This document shows, piece by piece, positions 43,311-55,639 of a DNA stretch of 64,000 nt. Positions within the stretch are counted from its first letter, which is position 1. The number at the start of each line of letters is the position of its first letter. Below the pieces are notes generated by a model. It ran no database searches. It was not told where the DNA came from and saw only the letters and a program-made list of their open reading frames with translations. The DNA is from Nymphalis io (lineage: Eukaryota; Arthropoda; Insecta; Lepidoptera; Nymphalidae). The stretch lies in NCBI RefSeq assembly GCF_905147045.1, contig NC_065905.1:6448001-6512000 (forward strand), written 5' to 3'. The position numbers and the translations under genes are program-made.

Positions 43311-46245
43311 TATAAGTATAAGTAGGTACTAATAAAATTAAATTTGTTCGATCAGTTGAACGTGTAAAAGATAGATATATACTACCTACTTGATATAATA
43401 GGTGTCTGAGTGAGAGAGGTGGCTGCTTGTCTGAAATCAATAATTTTTTTTTAAAATTATATTGGTTTAAATTCACGCGTTCTATTTTCAAATAATGCTT
43501 TCCGTCGACATTAAAAGTAATATATCCTTTTTGATAAACATCGTAATAAAAATCACATGTATTGATAGAAAATATCAAAATACGTTTATGTTTAACTAAA
43601 CTGCTTGTTATAATAACGATGTCGTTCTAATACTCATATCGTCTTCTTCCCCCCGTGCCTTGTATTTCCACAGATAATATCCATATTAATATATTTACCA
43701 TAATCCTCGATATTTAAAATTGTATAATAAATGTTTATAAATTATTGATGTTAATAAATTAAACTAATATTTAATTCCTATACATTATATTATAAAGTTA
43801 ATAAAACTAATTATGATTCTTAAAAAAAACTACAAATTGAAACCGACTTTACTACCTTCTTACATAGAAATCGTATAAACATATGTTTTTGAATTGTATG
43901 ACACAGCTGTCGTTTTATGTTTATTTTTAACGGTTTTAATGGTAAGACCATTACATGTAACCTTTACCTATAAATGTTGTTTAAGGTGATTAATTAAACA
44001 GTGCTGTCTTCTTCTTTCAAATGTCAATTTAATGTTGGCGGAAAGAGAAGAATCAGTGTTTAACCAAATACCCACTAAAATGTTTATAAGTAAGGCCGTA
44101 TATAATTCAACAAAATTATATATTGAAAGGACAAGAATGGCTATAATATTTTAGATTAATTGAATTTTATAAATTTACTGTCAAACAAAGCTAATGTTTT
44201 GTAGATTTTTACTTATATACTAGAGCTTCCAACACTATATTTCCTTATTATATTATATATATAATATAATCTGTTAAATTATTTAAAAAAATCGCACCCA
44301 TTCAACAAATATAATTGCAATTATTTAAATATTTATTTATATATTAAATGCGTATTAGTGGCCGCTATGTTATTGTCTTTATATAGAAATATTTATATTG
44401 TATTCGATTAAGGCTTTTATTGTCCGTGCTTTAATATTTAATTCCAAATATTTGTGATTGTTATACGCTTAAGTAACTTTATATATAACGGTAAATACGA
44501 CGGTGTGACACAGGCCTACGTCCACAAGCGAAGCAAGATATATAATTATATATATATATTTATCGTGAACGTGTTACAAACACACTGGTGTCAAATTTAA
44601 ATGTTTCTATTAAACTAGAATATAAATAATATATTGAATGTTTTTTGAATAAATGTTTGTATGTGGTAAACATTTTTAATAATTCGCACTTGTTATTTTA
44701 GAAATGAATATTTACCGATGTTTATGTAATGTACATTTCGATAGTTTTCTTTTAATATTTTGTATCGAAACAAAACTGTAAGTACGTTCGTTACTTAATA
44801 TGAACCTGTGAATCTCCTATCCATATAACGAAATATTATTGTTATTACATGGACCGATTTCACTTATTTCAATCGTCGAGGGATGTTTGACTTTGTTTCT
44901 CAAAGACTTTGATGTTCATCATCATGTTCAGAGATAGACTTGACCGATGTGATTTCTATATTGGTAATGAAAACACCTTAGTTTTTTCAAAACTTATCAA
45001 TGATTTCTCGATAAATACCGCTAGTAACCGGGACATTTAATGATAATAATACGACGAACACTTACGGCTCATTTCGTAATAAATCTAAATGTTTAAATTC
45101 TCAAAAGTTTTTTCATTGACTGTTCTTTCTATTTGAATCGATTTTTATTTATTAAAATCAAAAATACTCGCAATTTTAATTCTTATCTTGGTATATACCA
45201 TATGGGTTCTTCTATTCAAAACGAATTATGAAAGATTCTTTATTTATCTGTGCACAAAAACTTTAATTTTATTTGTGTTTAGTTTTATTATTATTCTGTT
45301 TAATTAAAAGCTCTTTGTATTTGCATATCGTGTTTGTTTAATTTTAGTTATATTTAGTGTTTTAAAAAAATAATCAAATATATTTTTTTAATAAACTTCA
45401 AAATATTACTACATAAATATTTTAATTACTATTTTAATTTTCAACTATGAACACAATTATGTTATTCACTTAACAGTTTTTATTCATATAAAAACTTTTT
45501 GATTGTTTTTTACTCGCCTGTTATCGTTTGTTGTTGTAGTTATTTTCCTTATTGTACAATCTTTTCCGCTATTTAATGTTAGCCGGAAGTTTACGTTTAC
45601 AACTAAACAAATGACCATTGGCGTTTGGGTTGTGTTTTCCTTCCGTAAATCTATTTTCGTGTAATGATATAGTAAATAAAATTTGTAATGACTGTTTGTA
45701 ATCCTAAAGAAATATTTCAATAAATATAATATTTATGAGCTTATATTATTTTTATGAATATGATTAGATTGGTATTGTGTATAACACGTACACATATACA
45801 TGTACACGTGCAGTACACACACAAAATAACTTCCATAAATTAATTTGGTTATAAATGTATGTTTTTTTAAAAATATATAAAACAATTTTTTTTTTCTATG
45901 AATATTTTTTATCTAAAGTCCAATATAAAAACAACTTTTGAGAATTGACATAAATAAATAAGATGTTATATTTTCATTTGTGTCAACACATACTTGTCTA
46001 TATAAATATATAAAGTATATGTAAGTAACACTGAGATATTATAAGTGTAATTGTATAATGGTTAGTTGGAACGATTTGTAATAAACAACTATTTTTGTGA
46101 AATCATCTAATCATTAAAAATATCAATTCCATTATATACGTTGTTCTTTTATTTACTTTTAAATCTAATTGGTTAAATATACAGGCGAATATTAGGTATG
46201 GAAAGCTTGTATGGTTTACACACAGTGTTCGTGGCTTGAATCCGA

Positions 46246-46488
46246 CTAAGGCTACATTCACACAGCGGTCCGTTTTACAAGTTCGTTTTATTCTTATTCG
46301 TCGATAGCGTATGTAGTTGTAGGAGCGAGTACACACGACAGTATTCCAGATCTAAAAAAATCTGATCTGACAAAATGTTCAGAGGTCCGTTTTATCGAAT
46401 CCTTTTTATTTACAAAATTCCAATAGCGATGGATCTGCTAAAAAAGCCTTTGTATGTACAGACCTTCTGTGTGAATGTTCACTATACA
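46246..46488. repeat. Putative MITE with short inverted ends
   Basis: ACATTCACACAG near 46254 and its complement CTGTGTGAATGT near 46469 bracket about 200 bases without coding capacity. The pairing does not extend far inward. Confidence 0.5.
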
Positions 46489-46689
46489 TCATCATAACTT
46501 ATTATTATAACTCTAGAAAATAAATTTATTTAAAATAAAGACTTCATTACATTTTTTTATAAACTTGTTCTTAATATGTCATGAACATCAAATAATAAAA
46601 GTAATTTACCGGAGAAACAAAGTTATTTATATTAAGGAAAAATTGTTTCGTTTGTTTGTTTTCAATAAAGTTTTTTTTAGTAAAAGAAA

Positions 46690-47050
46690 GCAGTTGAATG
46701 TTTCGGGGAGACGGATGAGACGGCAACGTTTCCAACACGTCAAAATTGTTCATGCGCAGGACTAAGCTTTCCTGCTTTCTAAGGTAAAGAATGATAAGCC
46801 AACTGCCAACTCCAACTGCTCTGTAGCAACAGCAGTACCTGTGTAAGTGCCGGGGTCTTTCTGAAAATTTCTTGGCATATAGATCCAATGAATTCGTGTT
46901 GAACCGACCTGGCCTGAAAACCCGATATCCTTGACACCTGCTTCTGCTAGCCACTTGAACAAGTAAGCAGTTATCTAAAACAAGCAGGCAGCAATTGTCA
47001 GTAACAAGGATGCCAGGAAGTAGAATTCCATTTTAATTATTCCAAACATT
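46690..47050 (-). pseudogene. Unidentified coding relic
   Basis: On the minus strand a hydrophobic MEFYFLASLLLTIAACLF (from 47031) is ended by TAG. After it the same frame resumes as ITAYLFKWLAEAGVKDIGFS, then GQVGSTRIHWIYMPRNFQKD and runs to a stop at 46762. Composition is more GC-rich than the flanks. The first part looks like a signal or membrane anchor. I do not recognise the family. It could be a decayed retrocopy or a piece of an unknown transposon, and nothing nearby completes it. Confidence 0.35.
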
Positions 47051-48189
47051 AAAACTCCTATTTTTTGTATTAGCGGAAGTTCATTTGTGTGTTCATTTTA
47101 TTATATGATGTCATTTATTACAACAACTACTAAATCAACAAACAAAGAATCATTTGTTATTTGATTTTTAACAGCATAGCTTATGATTTCAGACATGATC
47201 AGGATCTGTTTTGATAAAACTTTTAAATGGCTATTATACGATTTAAAAATTGGTATGTATTTTATTTCGCTATGAAGAAAGGAAGAAGAAAGGGCGAAGA
47301 CCTATGTTGTCATAACATTATTTTAACATATTAATGCATAATGATAATTTCAAATATTTACTTTTGAATTTTCTGGATGTTTCTGGATAAAACGCGCAAG
47401 GACGAAACCACGGGTAAAAACTGTAATTTTATAATTAATATATATATAAACAATAATGACTCATAATCGATACGTATTACATATCAATGTTTAAAACATT
47501 AAATTATATAATTAAAGTCATTTGAGATAAAAACGAAATATATATTAATTAATATTATTTAAATTCGAACTCTAAAGGAATTTCATTTATCTTGGGTACT
47601 TTTCTCACGAGATACGTATATGTGACTTCATCTCAATTATACAACAAGATTGATTAAGATGTAAGGTTATAAACAATCATATACGTTCAATGACCCACTT
47701 TATTTGTGAGTCATTTGTGTGTCATGAACATTAAGATAATAAAATCCCCTTGATTTTTAACTTTTTGCTTATAAATATAAGTAACTAAATCTTTAAATTG
47801 CTATTTTTGAGTTATTATGCTACGTCCTAACATTGGGTTTCTAAACTTTGACAATATCTAAGCTTTGAGCCACCACTTTTTCCGAACCAGTGTGTGTGCG
47901 TTTGTATGAATGTATTTTTAATTTATTTATAAAAAATAATTAATTAAGTATTATTAAGGCATTTATCTCGAATAAGTGTGCATTCAATCGGATTCAGCAG
48001 TTTTTACCTTCTTTTGCTGGATTATTTTAAATACGATAAATAATTAGTATAGTAGGATTGTATTATCATAAAAAGTTTGTGCAAATGTTAGTTCTATTTA
48101 TTGAATGAAACTGGTTAAAATATTTTTTGCCATAATATGTGACCCACACAATAATAGAAGTGTTTTTCTTTAGAAGGTTATTATTTATA

Positions 48190-48365
48190 ATTGTATTAGT
48201 TTAGTATCGCGGGTTCAAACCCGGCAAGCCAAACTGAATTTTCACGTGCTTAATTTGCGCTTATAATTAATCTCGTGCAGAATTCAGCTACATATGTATC
48301 CACTAACTCGCATTGGAGCAGCGTGGTGGAAGAAGCTTCGATCCTTCTCCTCAAATAGGCCTTAG
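48190..48365 (+). mobile_element. SINE-B copy, truncated
   Basis: It keeps the B-box GGTTCAAACCC, GAATTTTCACGTGCTTAATT and CATTGGAGCAGCGTGGTGGA. The first part of the head and the tail are missing, and an internal deletion removes the GTGAAGGAAAACATC block. Confidence 0.75.
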
Positions 48366-49391
48366 CCAAAAATAATATATATTTACTTTTTTAATTTAGA
48401 TCATTATATTTTTAATAATATCGTTACTGACAAAATCAAACATTATTGCTTAATTTATAAGAAAATTATAAATAAAAAAAACGAACAGTATTATATAACA
48501 AGTTTCAAATTCCGATTATAGTTTGTAAATCGGACTTTTATTCAATTATAATGTATCTTATTTCATAATGACTAATAACTAATATAAATAAGAGTAACTG
48601 CATATACTTAAGTTTTGTAATTAACCAAATATAAAAAAACCATCAACTTTTCCTTATTGTTCAATTATTATTTTCTGCCAGTCAGTCAAATCAATGTTAA
48701 AGATTTAATAAGTAGATTGCAGCCAAACTTTTCAAAACTGTTTTAGTATGAAATAAAACGCTTAGGTTAGGCTATTTTTTATTTATAATAACAATAATAA
48801 AAATGACAACATAATGGATACAATAAATAATAATTTATTTAAAAGAAATATAATAATAATATTTAACACTTAACTAAAATAATTAATTTACTTGTATAAT
48901 TTTCATGTCAAACTAAATTAATATACTTTAACAAAAATAATGTTTAATTCATTATGTGATATAGGAACAGAAGAATGAGGTCAAATGAATAAATTACTAT
49001 GTTAGAAAAACATGTACACATCCTATTTTATTTTATTATTTTTACACAACCTAAATATATCTACGTCAAGCCTAAATTATACATGTAAATAAAAAAAAGT
49101 GATTTTCGTTATTCTTAATACAAAAAGTAATACATTAAATAGAGATTTCGATTTTTCGTAGCTATTTAGTTTTAGCTTGTAGATCGCAAAATAAATATTT
49201 TAACAGGCTATGTACTGAGTGTAGGTTGACTTGATATTTTTTTTCTTAAGCATTAATTACAACGGGTTTGAGTATTACACGTGGCCTTTTATATATTAAA
49301 GGTATTATAATTAGCTATAATAAAATATTTTTTTGTAAACAGAATGATTGAACATAAAGAATATATAAAAGAATATGTATATTATTCCTTG

Positions 49392-49624
49392 TTACCCAGT
49401 ACCATACATTTCAATTACCTTCGATAAATCGTTCACGGAAGAAGGGAATGGAGAATAATGGGCCCAGTTCTGGATTTCTTTGTACAAAGCATTTCCAGGG
49501 CACTCGGTGTCCCTAACTTGTCTATGTCCAACTAACTTGTAGTCACTTTTAATGTATCCCATTTCAACTCCCGCTGCGATCAACGCTTGTGCTGTTTTTA
49601 ATTGTTGAGTCGATGGAATTGAAT
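49392..49624 (-). CDS. PGRP-LB: PGRP-LB exon 4 and stop
   Basis: It encodes STQQLKTAQALIAAGVEMGY, then DYKLVGHRQVRDTECPGNAL and a C-terminal tail after the domain ending EMYGTG. It holds the second zinc histidine and the zinc cysteine. Acceptor TTTTTTTAG. Confidence 0.96.
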
Positions 49625-52600
49625 CTAAAAAAAATATAAAATTAAGATTAAAAGAAACAATTCAGTCCACAGTAATTAACATTTAAAATGTAAAGCCTCT
49701 CATTTTAGGGAGATTGCTTGAATGAAGAAAGCGAAAATGATGTCAGAAACACAAGGTTTTCTTTTAACCCCAATCTCGAGATGAAATAAGAACTCGCGAT
49801 CCTCAGTTAAGAGCCACTTCTCCTCTCACTGAGCCAATTCGGCTCAGTAATACACAGTACACGTATGCACGTATACATAGCAGAAGTTAAACATTATTGT
49901 GTATGTTTTTTTTTTAATCTTATTTTAGTATCATGTAGCAAACGAAATAAAGTCTAGGAGCTAGACAAAGTCACATAGTGATTGTCGATTTCGTTTGTAA
50001 AAAAGCTAAAAATATATGGAATTGTCATGTATACATATGTATACACTTATCGCGTGATCAGCAATTGCAGTACTGTATTGAATAATTTATACAGAAGCGA
50101 TGTTCGAAATCGATTCGATAATTTTCGAATGCACTTTGTTAACTCCCCTGTTAATAATGTTTCACAATTTGTTGACGCATTTAGTTCTCATGACTAAATA
50201 AATACACGTGGCTCCAGTAAATAGACGATAATATATATTATCACCATGTCATGATTATGTAATTCAATCTTCCTGTCATTCTATATTCATTGTTTGTTAA
50301 AATGTTGGCATATTATATATTTTCATTATATTTATAAGAACAGAATATTTTATAAATTATGTATAATGATTAGCCATCAATATGAATTAGGGAACCGTGA
50401 AGCAATTACAGCATTGCAATTAGGCAATTGACAAATTACAACGATTATTCAACCTTTATGTTACACTTTTGTTCGCGTTACATTGAATAGCTCCAATGTT
50501 CGTTACGACAAATAATTTTAATATACGAGAGTTTAACTGTTATCAATTGTATTTAAAATAATCTTTAATGTGCATAGGTACTTTCAAAATACAAGGAATG
50601 ATGAATCAAAATAATTTTTGGAAGATGTGTTATATACGCAAATAACTGTAAAATATTTAAGGATTGTTTGATAATGAATAATAAGTATTGTCTTGTATAA
50701 AGACAGGCTGCTCACGCAAAAATGTGGAAAAAAGCGATTTATATTGATTCCAAAAACTTTTTGATTTATATTCGTATGATCGTGATAATAAAATTGTTAT
50801 GCATGGTTATTATATTATAAATATATTTTATTTTCACTTCAAAATAATTTATATAATTTATATATATATAGATTTATGAAAAATCTGTACTTACTTGACC
50901 AATCTCCAATCAGACATATTCCGATGCTCACATTATTAAAATGAAAAGCATGGGCACCCAAGACATCCCATCCTCTACCCTCATAGGCCATACCGTCTCC
51001 GCCTACGGCAAAACTGAAAAATATTTTTAAAATATGTAGTTTAGATCGTAATTATATCCTACATACTCTTTTCGGCTACGGCGGCCATTCTAAAGAGAGA
51101 CTAGCCAATTGCGCAGGACATGTTACAGTGCACAAAAGTATGCGCAAACACAAGTTCTCTTCTTAAGATTCTCTAATATCTCGCCGTCATAATCGAATGG
51201 GACGGTAAACACAAAACAATCAGAAGTAGTTCAGGCGCAAGAAGGCCTCTACGTGCGTTCCGAGGCATGGGAATTTAAATACCGCCATTTTTCAGGCTTT
51301 GAAGAACTACTGAGAAATTCTCGATCGATAAACTCAATAACTTTTTATAACCTGACCAATAAAATATTTTTTTGTATAATTCATCTCGTGCTAGATGGTG
51401 AAGGAAAACATCGTGAGAAAACCTGCATGTGTCTAAATTTCACTGAAATTCTGCCACATGTGTATTCTACCAACCCGCATTGGAGCAGCCTGGTGGAATA
51501 AGCTCCAAAACTTCTCAAAAATGGAGGAGGAGGCCTTAGCCCAGCAGTGGGGTTATTCAGGGATTGAAAAAATCCAACCTTAATAAAGTCGGTGTTAGCG
51601 AAAGCGAGGCAGATCTATTTAGATACGAAAGCGGCTATATAAGCAATTGAATAAGTAATAGATAAAGTAACTGACCGAATTAATATTTAAATAACAATCA
51701 TTTTACAAATTGTCCATGTAAAGTTTTTTTTTGTCGTGATTAAAAATGTTATTTTAGTTGCCAGATTAAATATCGGAAGGAATTCAGTTTTTTTTTTTAA
51801 TTAAAAAAATAGTAGGTAATAATAACTAGATAACTAGTAGGTATACAACACTGATTGATTTCCGCATAATTAATACACTAATAATAAGTGCAATTTATTT
51901 TCATTTGGAAGGCACACGGGCAAACGAACACCTGACAGCAAGTCACCTTCGCGTATTCCTGTCATTGTCAGTAGGCTGCCAAATTGGCATCTAAGCTGTG
52001 ATGACCCTTGTGCTGCAATGTCCCTTGTGCTTGCTCAAGGACTAGCTGATACGCAGTGGAATAATAATTTATGAATGGCTAGCTAGGAGGAAAAATAAGA
52101 ATGGAATCATACACACATTTTCAGTGAAATGTGAATTTTGTACTCACTTGTATCCAATATCCCACCAATTCCTGTCGTCCATGTGAAAGTTCTGCATGCC
52201 CCTCATAGATTGACAGCATTGTTCGTTATCATGGCAAACTGGTGGTGTAAACGAGTGATGGATCACTACGAATGGCACAGGAGATGGTAACGGCAACTTT
52301 TGCTTAGCTGGTCGCGCTTGCCATTGTTCTCGTGTTGTGAAGGGAAATTCGTATATTTGTGCTTCATTCTCTTGACCACCCTCTGAAATAAAAAAAATAC
52401 TTGGTTACATAAAAACGTTTTTTGATGTCATTTATATATTAATTATATATATATAAAGCCGAGATGGCCCTGTGGTAAGAACGCGTGAATCTTAACCGAT
52501 GATCGTGGGTTCAAACCCGGGCAAGCACCACTGAATTTTCATGTGCTTAATTTGTGATTGTAATTCATCTCGTGCTTTACGGTGAAGGAAAACATCGTGA

Positions 52601-53774
52601 GGAAACCTGCATGTGTCTAATTTCACTGAAATTCTGCCACATGCGAATTCTACCAACCCGCATTGGAGCAGCGTGGTGGAATAAGCTCCAAACCTTCTCC
52701 TCAAAAAAGAGGAGAGGAGGCCTTTAGCCCAGCAGTGGGACATTCACAGGCTGTTACGGTATATATATATATATATATATACATATAATATATACATATA
52801 AATCATATATATAATATATGTATATATTATATGTATATAATATATACATATAATATATACATATATTATATACATATAAATCATCTTTCTGTATTAAAAT
52901 CCCAGACCATCTCTATACCAAATTTTTAACCATCGATTCCGCGGTTTAGTTGTATTGATGTTAGAAATAGATACTATCTCTTACTGACACATTTATTAAT
53001 AATATTATTATAATATTTTCAGCACAAACATACAAGTATATAATATTGTTACAAGTTATATTTTGATTAAAAAATATATCTCTTAAAGAGTTTTTATTTT
53101 GTTTATTTAATGCTAGTTTTCACCCGCGTAGTTTATTTCTTTGTACTGTTCAGAGATAAAAAGTACAATATGTCCGTATAACAAACAAACAAACGTATTT
53201 ATAATATATTACAACTCCGTCCGCGTGATATTTACGTATCGGTATAATTGAAAAACTTATACTGGTTTTATAATTAAACATCCAGCTTCCGTCATCGTTG
53301 CGAAATAAAAAATATACAAGTTTTAAGTCTCATCAACTCACAAAAAAATTACCATAATCGGTCCAGTGGTATTTGCGTGATGTTCGAACAAACACATTGT
53401 TTATCTATTTAATTATAAAATCAAGAACTTGGTAACTATGCGAATACACCTAGTATAGTTCACTACTTATTCTAATAATACCAAAATTCCGATAAAATAA
53501 TTATTGAAATGAAAAAAAGTGTGTTTAAATGACATTATTTATTTAAATATTATATAAAAGCAGACGGACTCATCAAGACCTATTCAGTACGGTATATACT
53601 GAATAGGTATACTAGACGATCGATGCTCTACTGTCAAGTAATATGATACAATATTATGTATCTTACTATGAAATTGTGAAATACTATGAGTTACTTACTT
53701 GTAAACATAGCCGGCGCTCCAAAAACAACTATCAATACTTGTGAGCTCAGCACGAGTGCGAGAAAGAACAACAT
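49392..53774 (-). CDS. PGRP-LB: Peptidoglycan recognition protein, PGRP-LB type amidase, 4 exons
   Basis: Spliced CDS of 663 nt, 220 residues; exons are listed separately. It is predicted to be a secreted N-acetylmuramoyl-L-alanine amidase that trims peptidoglycan; in flies PGRP-LB damps the IMD immune response. Residues 1-22 form a hydrophobic signal peptide ending GAPA. The PGRP/amidase_2 domain spans about 38-200. The zinc and catalytic residues of PGRP-LB are all present: H67 (VVIHHSF), Y103 (WDIGY), H177 (GHRQV), T183 and C185 (TECPG). The Trp and Arg associated with DAP-type peptidoglycan binding are retained (W98, and R117 in YEGRGW). C75 and C81 or C82 suit the conserved disulfide. 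Intron phases are 1, 2, 1, identical to the neighbour at 58016..61321. The start chosen is the ATG just before the signal peptide, but the frame is open upstream to an acceptor-like CAG, so a further 5' exon is possible. Confidence 0.95.
49770..49848 (-). mobile_element. tRNA-like SINE head fragment
   Basis: It has a minus-strand tRNA-like head with a GCCGAATTGGCTCAGTGAGA-type start and a diverged B-box. No SINE body follows. It lies in the last intron of PGRP-LB. Confidence 0.45.
50895..51013 (-). CDS. PGRP-LB: PGRP-LB exon 3
   Basis: It encodes FAVGGDGMAYEGRGWDVLGA and FNNVSIGICLIGDWS. Acceptor TATTTTTCAG, donor GTAAGT. It leaves phase 1. It contains the DAP-associated arginine in EGRGW. 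Confidence 0.96.
51065..51365 (-). mobile_element. SINE-C copy, degenerate
   Basis: The minus-strand body blocks are ACGGCGGCCATTCTAAAGAG, AGACTAGCCAATTGCGCAGG and TAATCGAATGGGACGGTAAA, ending with CTTTTTATAACCTGACCAAT. The tRNA-like head is replaced by the SINE-B that follows. Confidence 0.7.
51374..51555 (+). mobile_element. SINE-B copy, 5' truncated
   Basis: It starts within the body at TAATTCATCTCGTGC and runs to GCCCAGCAGTGGGG. The tRNA-like head is absent. Confidence 0.85.
51900..52080 (-). repeat. Diverged interspersed repeat
   Basis: The sequence GGCACACGGGCAAACGAACA, ACCTGACAGCAAGTCACC and TGTCCCTTGTGCTTGCTC resembles the SINE-A tail half in block order but is too diverged for a firm family call. 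Confidence 0.4.
52148..52382 (-). CDS. PGRP-LB: PGRP-LB exon 2
   Basis: It encodes FPFTTREQWQARPAKQKLPL, PFVVIHHSFTPPVCHDNEQC and MQNFHMDDRNWWDIGY, carrying the first zinc histidine and the catalytic tyrosine. Acceptor TTATTTCAG, donor GTGAGT. It leaves phase 2. Confidence 0.96.
52458..52760 (+). mobile_element. SINE-B copy, full length
   Basis: It runs from GCCGAGATGGCCCTGTGGTA to CACAGGCTGTTACGGT, directly followed by a long TA-rich repeat. It sits in PGRP-LB intron 1, antisense to the gene, and starts about 75 bases upstream of exon 2 in transcript order. Confidence 0.92.
52761..52882. repeat. TA-rich microsatellite with ATATACATATA units
   Basis: A TA run passes into imperfect ATATACATATAATAT units, many of them self-complementary. 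It probably grew from the SINE-B tail. Confidence 0.85.
53113..53400 (+). repeat. Lepidopteran interspersed repeat (same type as 16368..16556)
   Basis: The landmarks are TAGTTTTCACCCGCGTAGTT at the start, AACAAACAAACAAACG, and ATCGGTCCAGTGGTATTTGC near the end. It is diverged, and I cannot name the element. Confidence 0.5.
53699..53774 (-). CDS. PGRP-LB: PGRP-LB exon 1 (signal peptide)
   Basis: It encodes MLFFLALVLSSQVLIVVF then GAPAMFT, a typical secretory signal. Donor GTAAGT, leaving phase 1. Upstream the same frame continues DYSKITSYIG back to a TTTCAG, so this may be an internal exon in some transcripts. Confidence 0.85.
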
Positions 53775-54590
53775 CCCAATATATGATGTTATTTTACTGT
53801 AATCTGAAATTATTGCACAACTTAAAAACATAAATAGTTTTTGTTTAATTTATATCAACTATTACGTACGAAATGATTTTCTGATATTTTGTTTTATAAA
53901 AGATTATTTCGATAAAGACACTCGAACGTTATCAGGCATAAGTTTATCAGCGTCAACATGGCTTTATTTTATTCATAAATTTGAAACCATACAACATACC
54001 TATATGTTTACTTATAAGAACATTTGCTATCGGTCATTCATAATTTAGTTGCACTATTAAAACGGTTTACTTAATCAGTACATTCAAATTATTATTAGCG
54101 TCTGGAGTTATATATAAACTTATTGCTCTACAAAGCAAAAAATGTACTCCTGAGTATATTCTTTCCTTAAAAATACATTTGTGTTACAAATAAATTATAA
54201 AAGATTTTTTTAGTTTATAAAATATTTTTAGATAATAAATAAAAATAGTTGTTCTGAAATATATCGAAAAAACAAATTCTATTTTTTTTCCGTTTGTCAC
54301 AGTAACTTATAAATAAAAATTAATGCGATATTCAAAATTGTACCGATACACACCTTAATATATGAACTATGTGAAACAAAACAGAAATAAATAAAAAAAA
54401 AGAAATATTTAAATTGTCAATTCGCGTAACAGTGTATATAACAAAAATAAACACACGATATGTCACAAACGATGAAACGAGTTTTAACAAAAGTTTGTTT
54501 TAAACTACTGGTCCATGCTTTGGCACTAGTGGCCGTAATATACAAATTATACTCTTAGGTAGGTATGTATATAGTCATCTGTTCGCGTAG

Positions 54591-54600
54591 GTTAATCCCC
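54591..54600 (-). promoter_or_regulatory. Candidate NF-kB/Relish-like site
   Basis: The minus strand reads GGGGATTAAC, close to insect Relish sites (GGGGATTYYY form), about 820 bases upstream of the PGRP-LB ATG. A ten-base match in an AT-rich genome can arise by chance. Confidence 0.25.
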
Positions 54601-54887
54601 GCTGTTTAATAAAAAGTAAGAAAAAATAACGATTAGATTTACTTACACAATAAATGAAAAATATATTTATTGAATGCTCTAAATTATATATTATTATGTA
54701 AAACGAACAATAATTATTTTTTTACGCGGATATTTTTAATATATTAAGAAAATATTACGATTAAAGTATTGTCAATTATTGTTTTGCTTGTTCATTTCTC
54801 TTTTTAATTATGATATTATTTTAATTTAATTAATTAAGATTTCTTAGTTTTATTTAATTCTTCTTTCATTTGAATTATTATTGTAGT

Positions 54888-54930
54888 TTTTTATTCGTTA
54901 GCGACTTGTAACAAGTCGATGACGAATAAA
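54888..54930. repeat. Imperfect hairpin
   Basis: TTATTCGTTAGCGACTTGT pairs with ACAAGTCGATGACGAATAA with two mismatches and almost no loop. Confidence 0.7.
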
Positions 54931-55493
54931 TTAACATTAAAAAATTAACTTCCAATTACTATTTAATGAATACATTCAAAACAATCTACACTTTTAAAGT
55001 TCAATTGACTAAAACATATCTTAAAAATTCTTAAAATTCTTTTGTACGTGTGTATGTCACTGAACTTCTCTTAAACAGTTGGACCGGTAGATACCATCGG
55101 GTTCCAGGATTTTATTTTTAACAAAACAAAATACATATTTTATCCGCACGTAACCCGCAATTAAAGCGGTATCGAAGCTGTGAATATTAAAGTGAATATT
55201 AAACTTTTTCGATTTATTTCCGTCAAATATTTGTTAAGCGTTTTAATATTTTCAGCGGATTCCTTTGTTAGCTTTAAAATTCTCATTTATCACTCGATTG
55301 CCTTTATCACATTTATTTGTGAGCCTTTTTTGTTATGTAATTTTGTTGATTCGGCTGATAAAAAGAGATCTATTATTATGTCAGCAGGAAACAACATGAC
55401 GCGTCGGGTTAATGACATAACTTTAACTTTAACGATTGACCAAGGCACTATTACTACCGTTGGCTTCCTATTCAGTCCGGTTTTGTACAAATT

Positions 55494-55543
55494 CTATGAT
55501 AAGTTCAATAGCAATTATATAATTGCTATTGAACTTATCATAG
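55494..55543. repeat. Perfect 50-base palindrome
   Basis: 25-bp arms starting CTATGATAAGTTCAATAGCA and centred on ATTATATAAT, with no spacer and no mismatch. Confidence 0.95.
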
Positions 55544-55587
55544 TTTAAATCTCGTTGAGTTCTATATAGAACTCAACGAGATTTAAA
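55544..55587. repeat. Perfect 44-base palindrome, abutting the previous one
   Basis: 22-bp arms starting TTTAAATCTCGTTGAGTTCT and centred on CTATATAG, with no spacer and no mismatch. It starts on the base after the first palindrome ends. Confidence 0.95.
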
Positions 55588-55639
55588 CCTTGTTTCTTTT
55601 TATTTGTTTTCGACCTTTGTACCTTTTCTTCTTCTTTCA

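Larger units (their letters stand above)
38474..49391. other. Intergenic region between SGSM and the PGRP genes
   Basis: This is 10.9 kb without a recognised gene. It holds the listed SINE-B copies, a deleted mariner, foldback elements, a LINE 3' end and an unexplained ORF relic near 46760. The stretches 43311..46240 and 47040..48185 are AT-rich and I see nothing in them. Confidence 0.6.
53775..55493. other. Upstream region of PGRP-LB
   Basis: AT-rich sequence that should contain the PGRP-LB promoter and any 5' exon. I could not identify a TATA box or a convincing upstream coding exon. A candidate kB-like site is noted separately. The ORF at 55180..55548 on the plus strand has no recognisable domain. 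Confidence 0.5.

Noticed and set aside
55180..55548. 122-residue plus-strand ORF
   Set aside because: Low-complexity hydrophobic translation, no recognisable domain, and its end falls in the perfect palindrome. Probably chance in AT-rich DNA.
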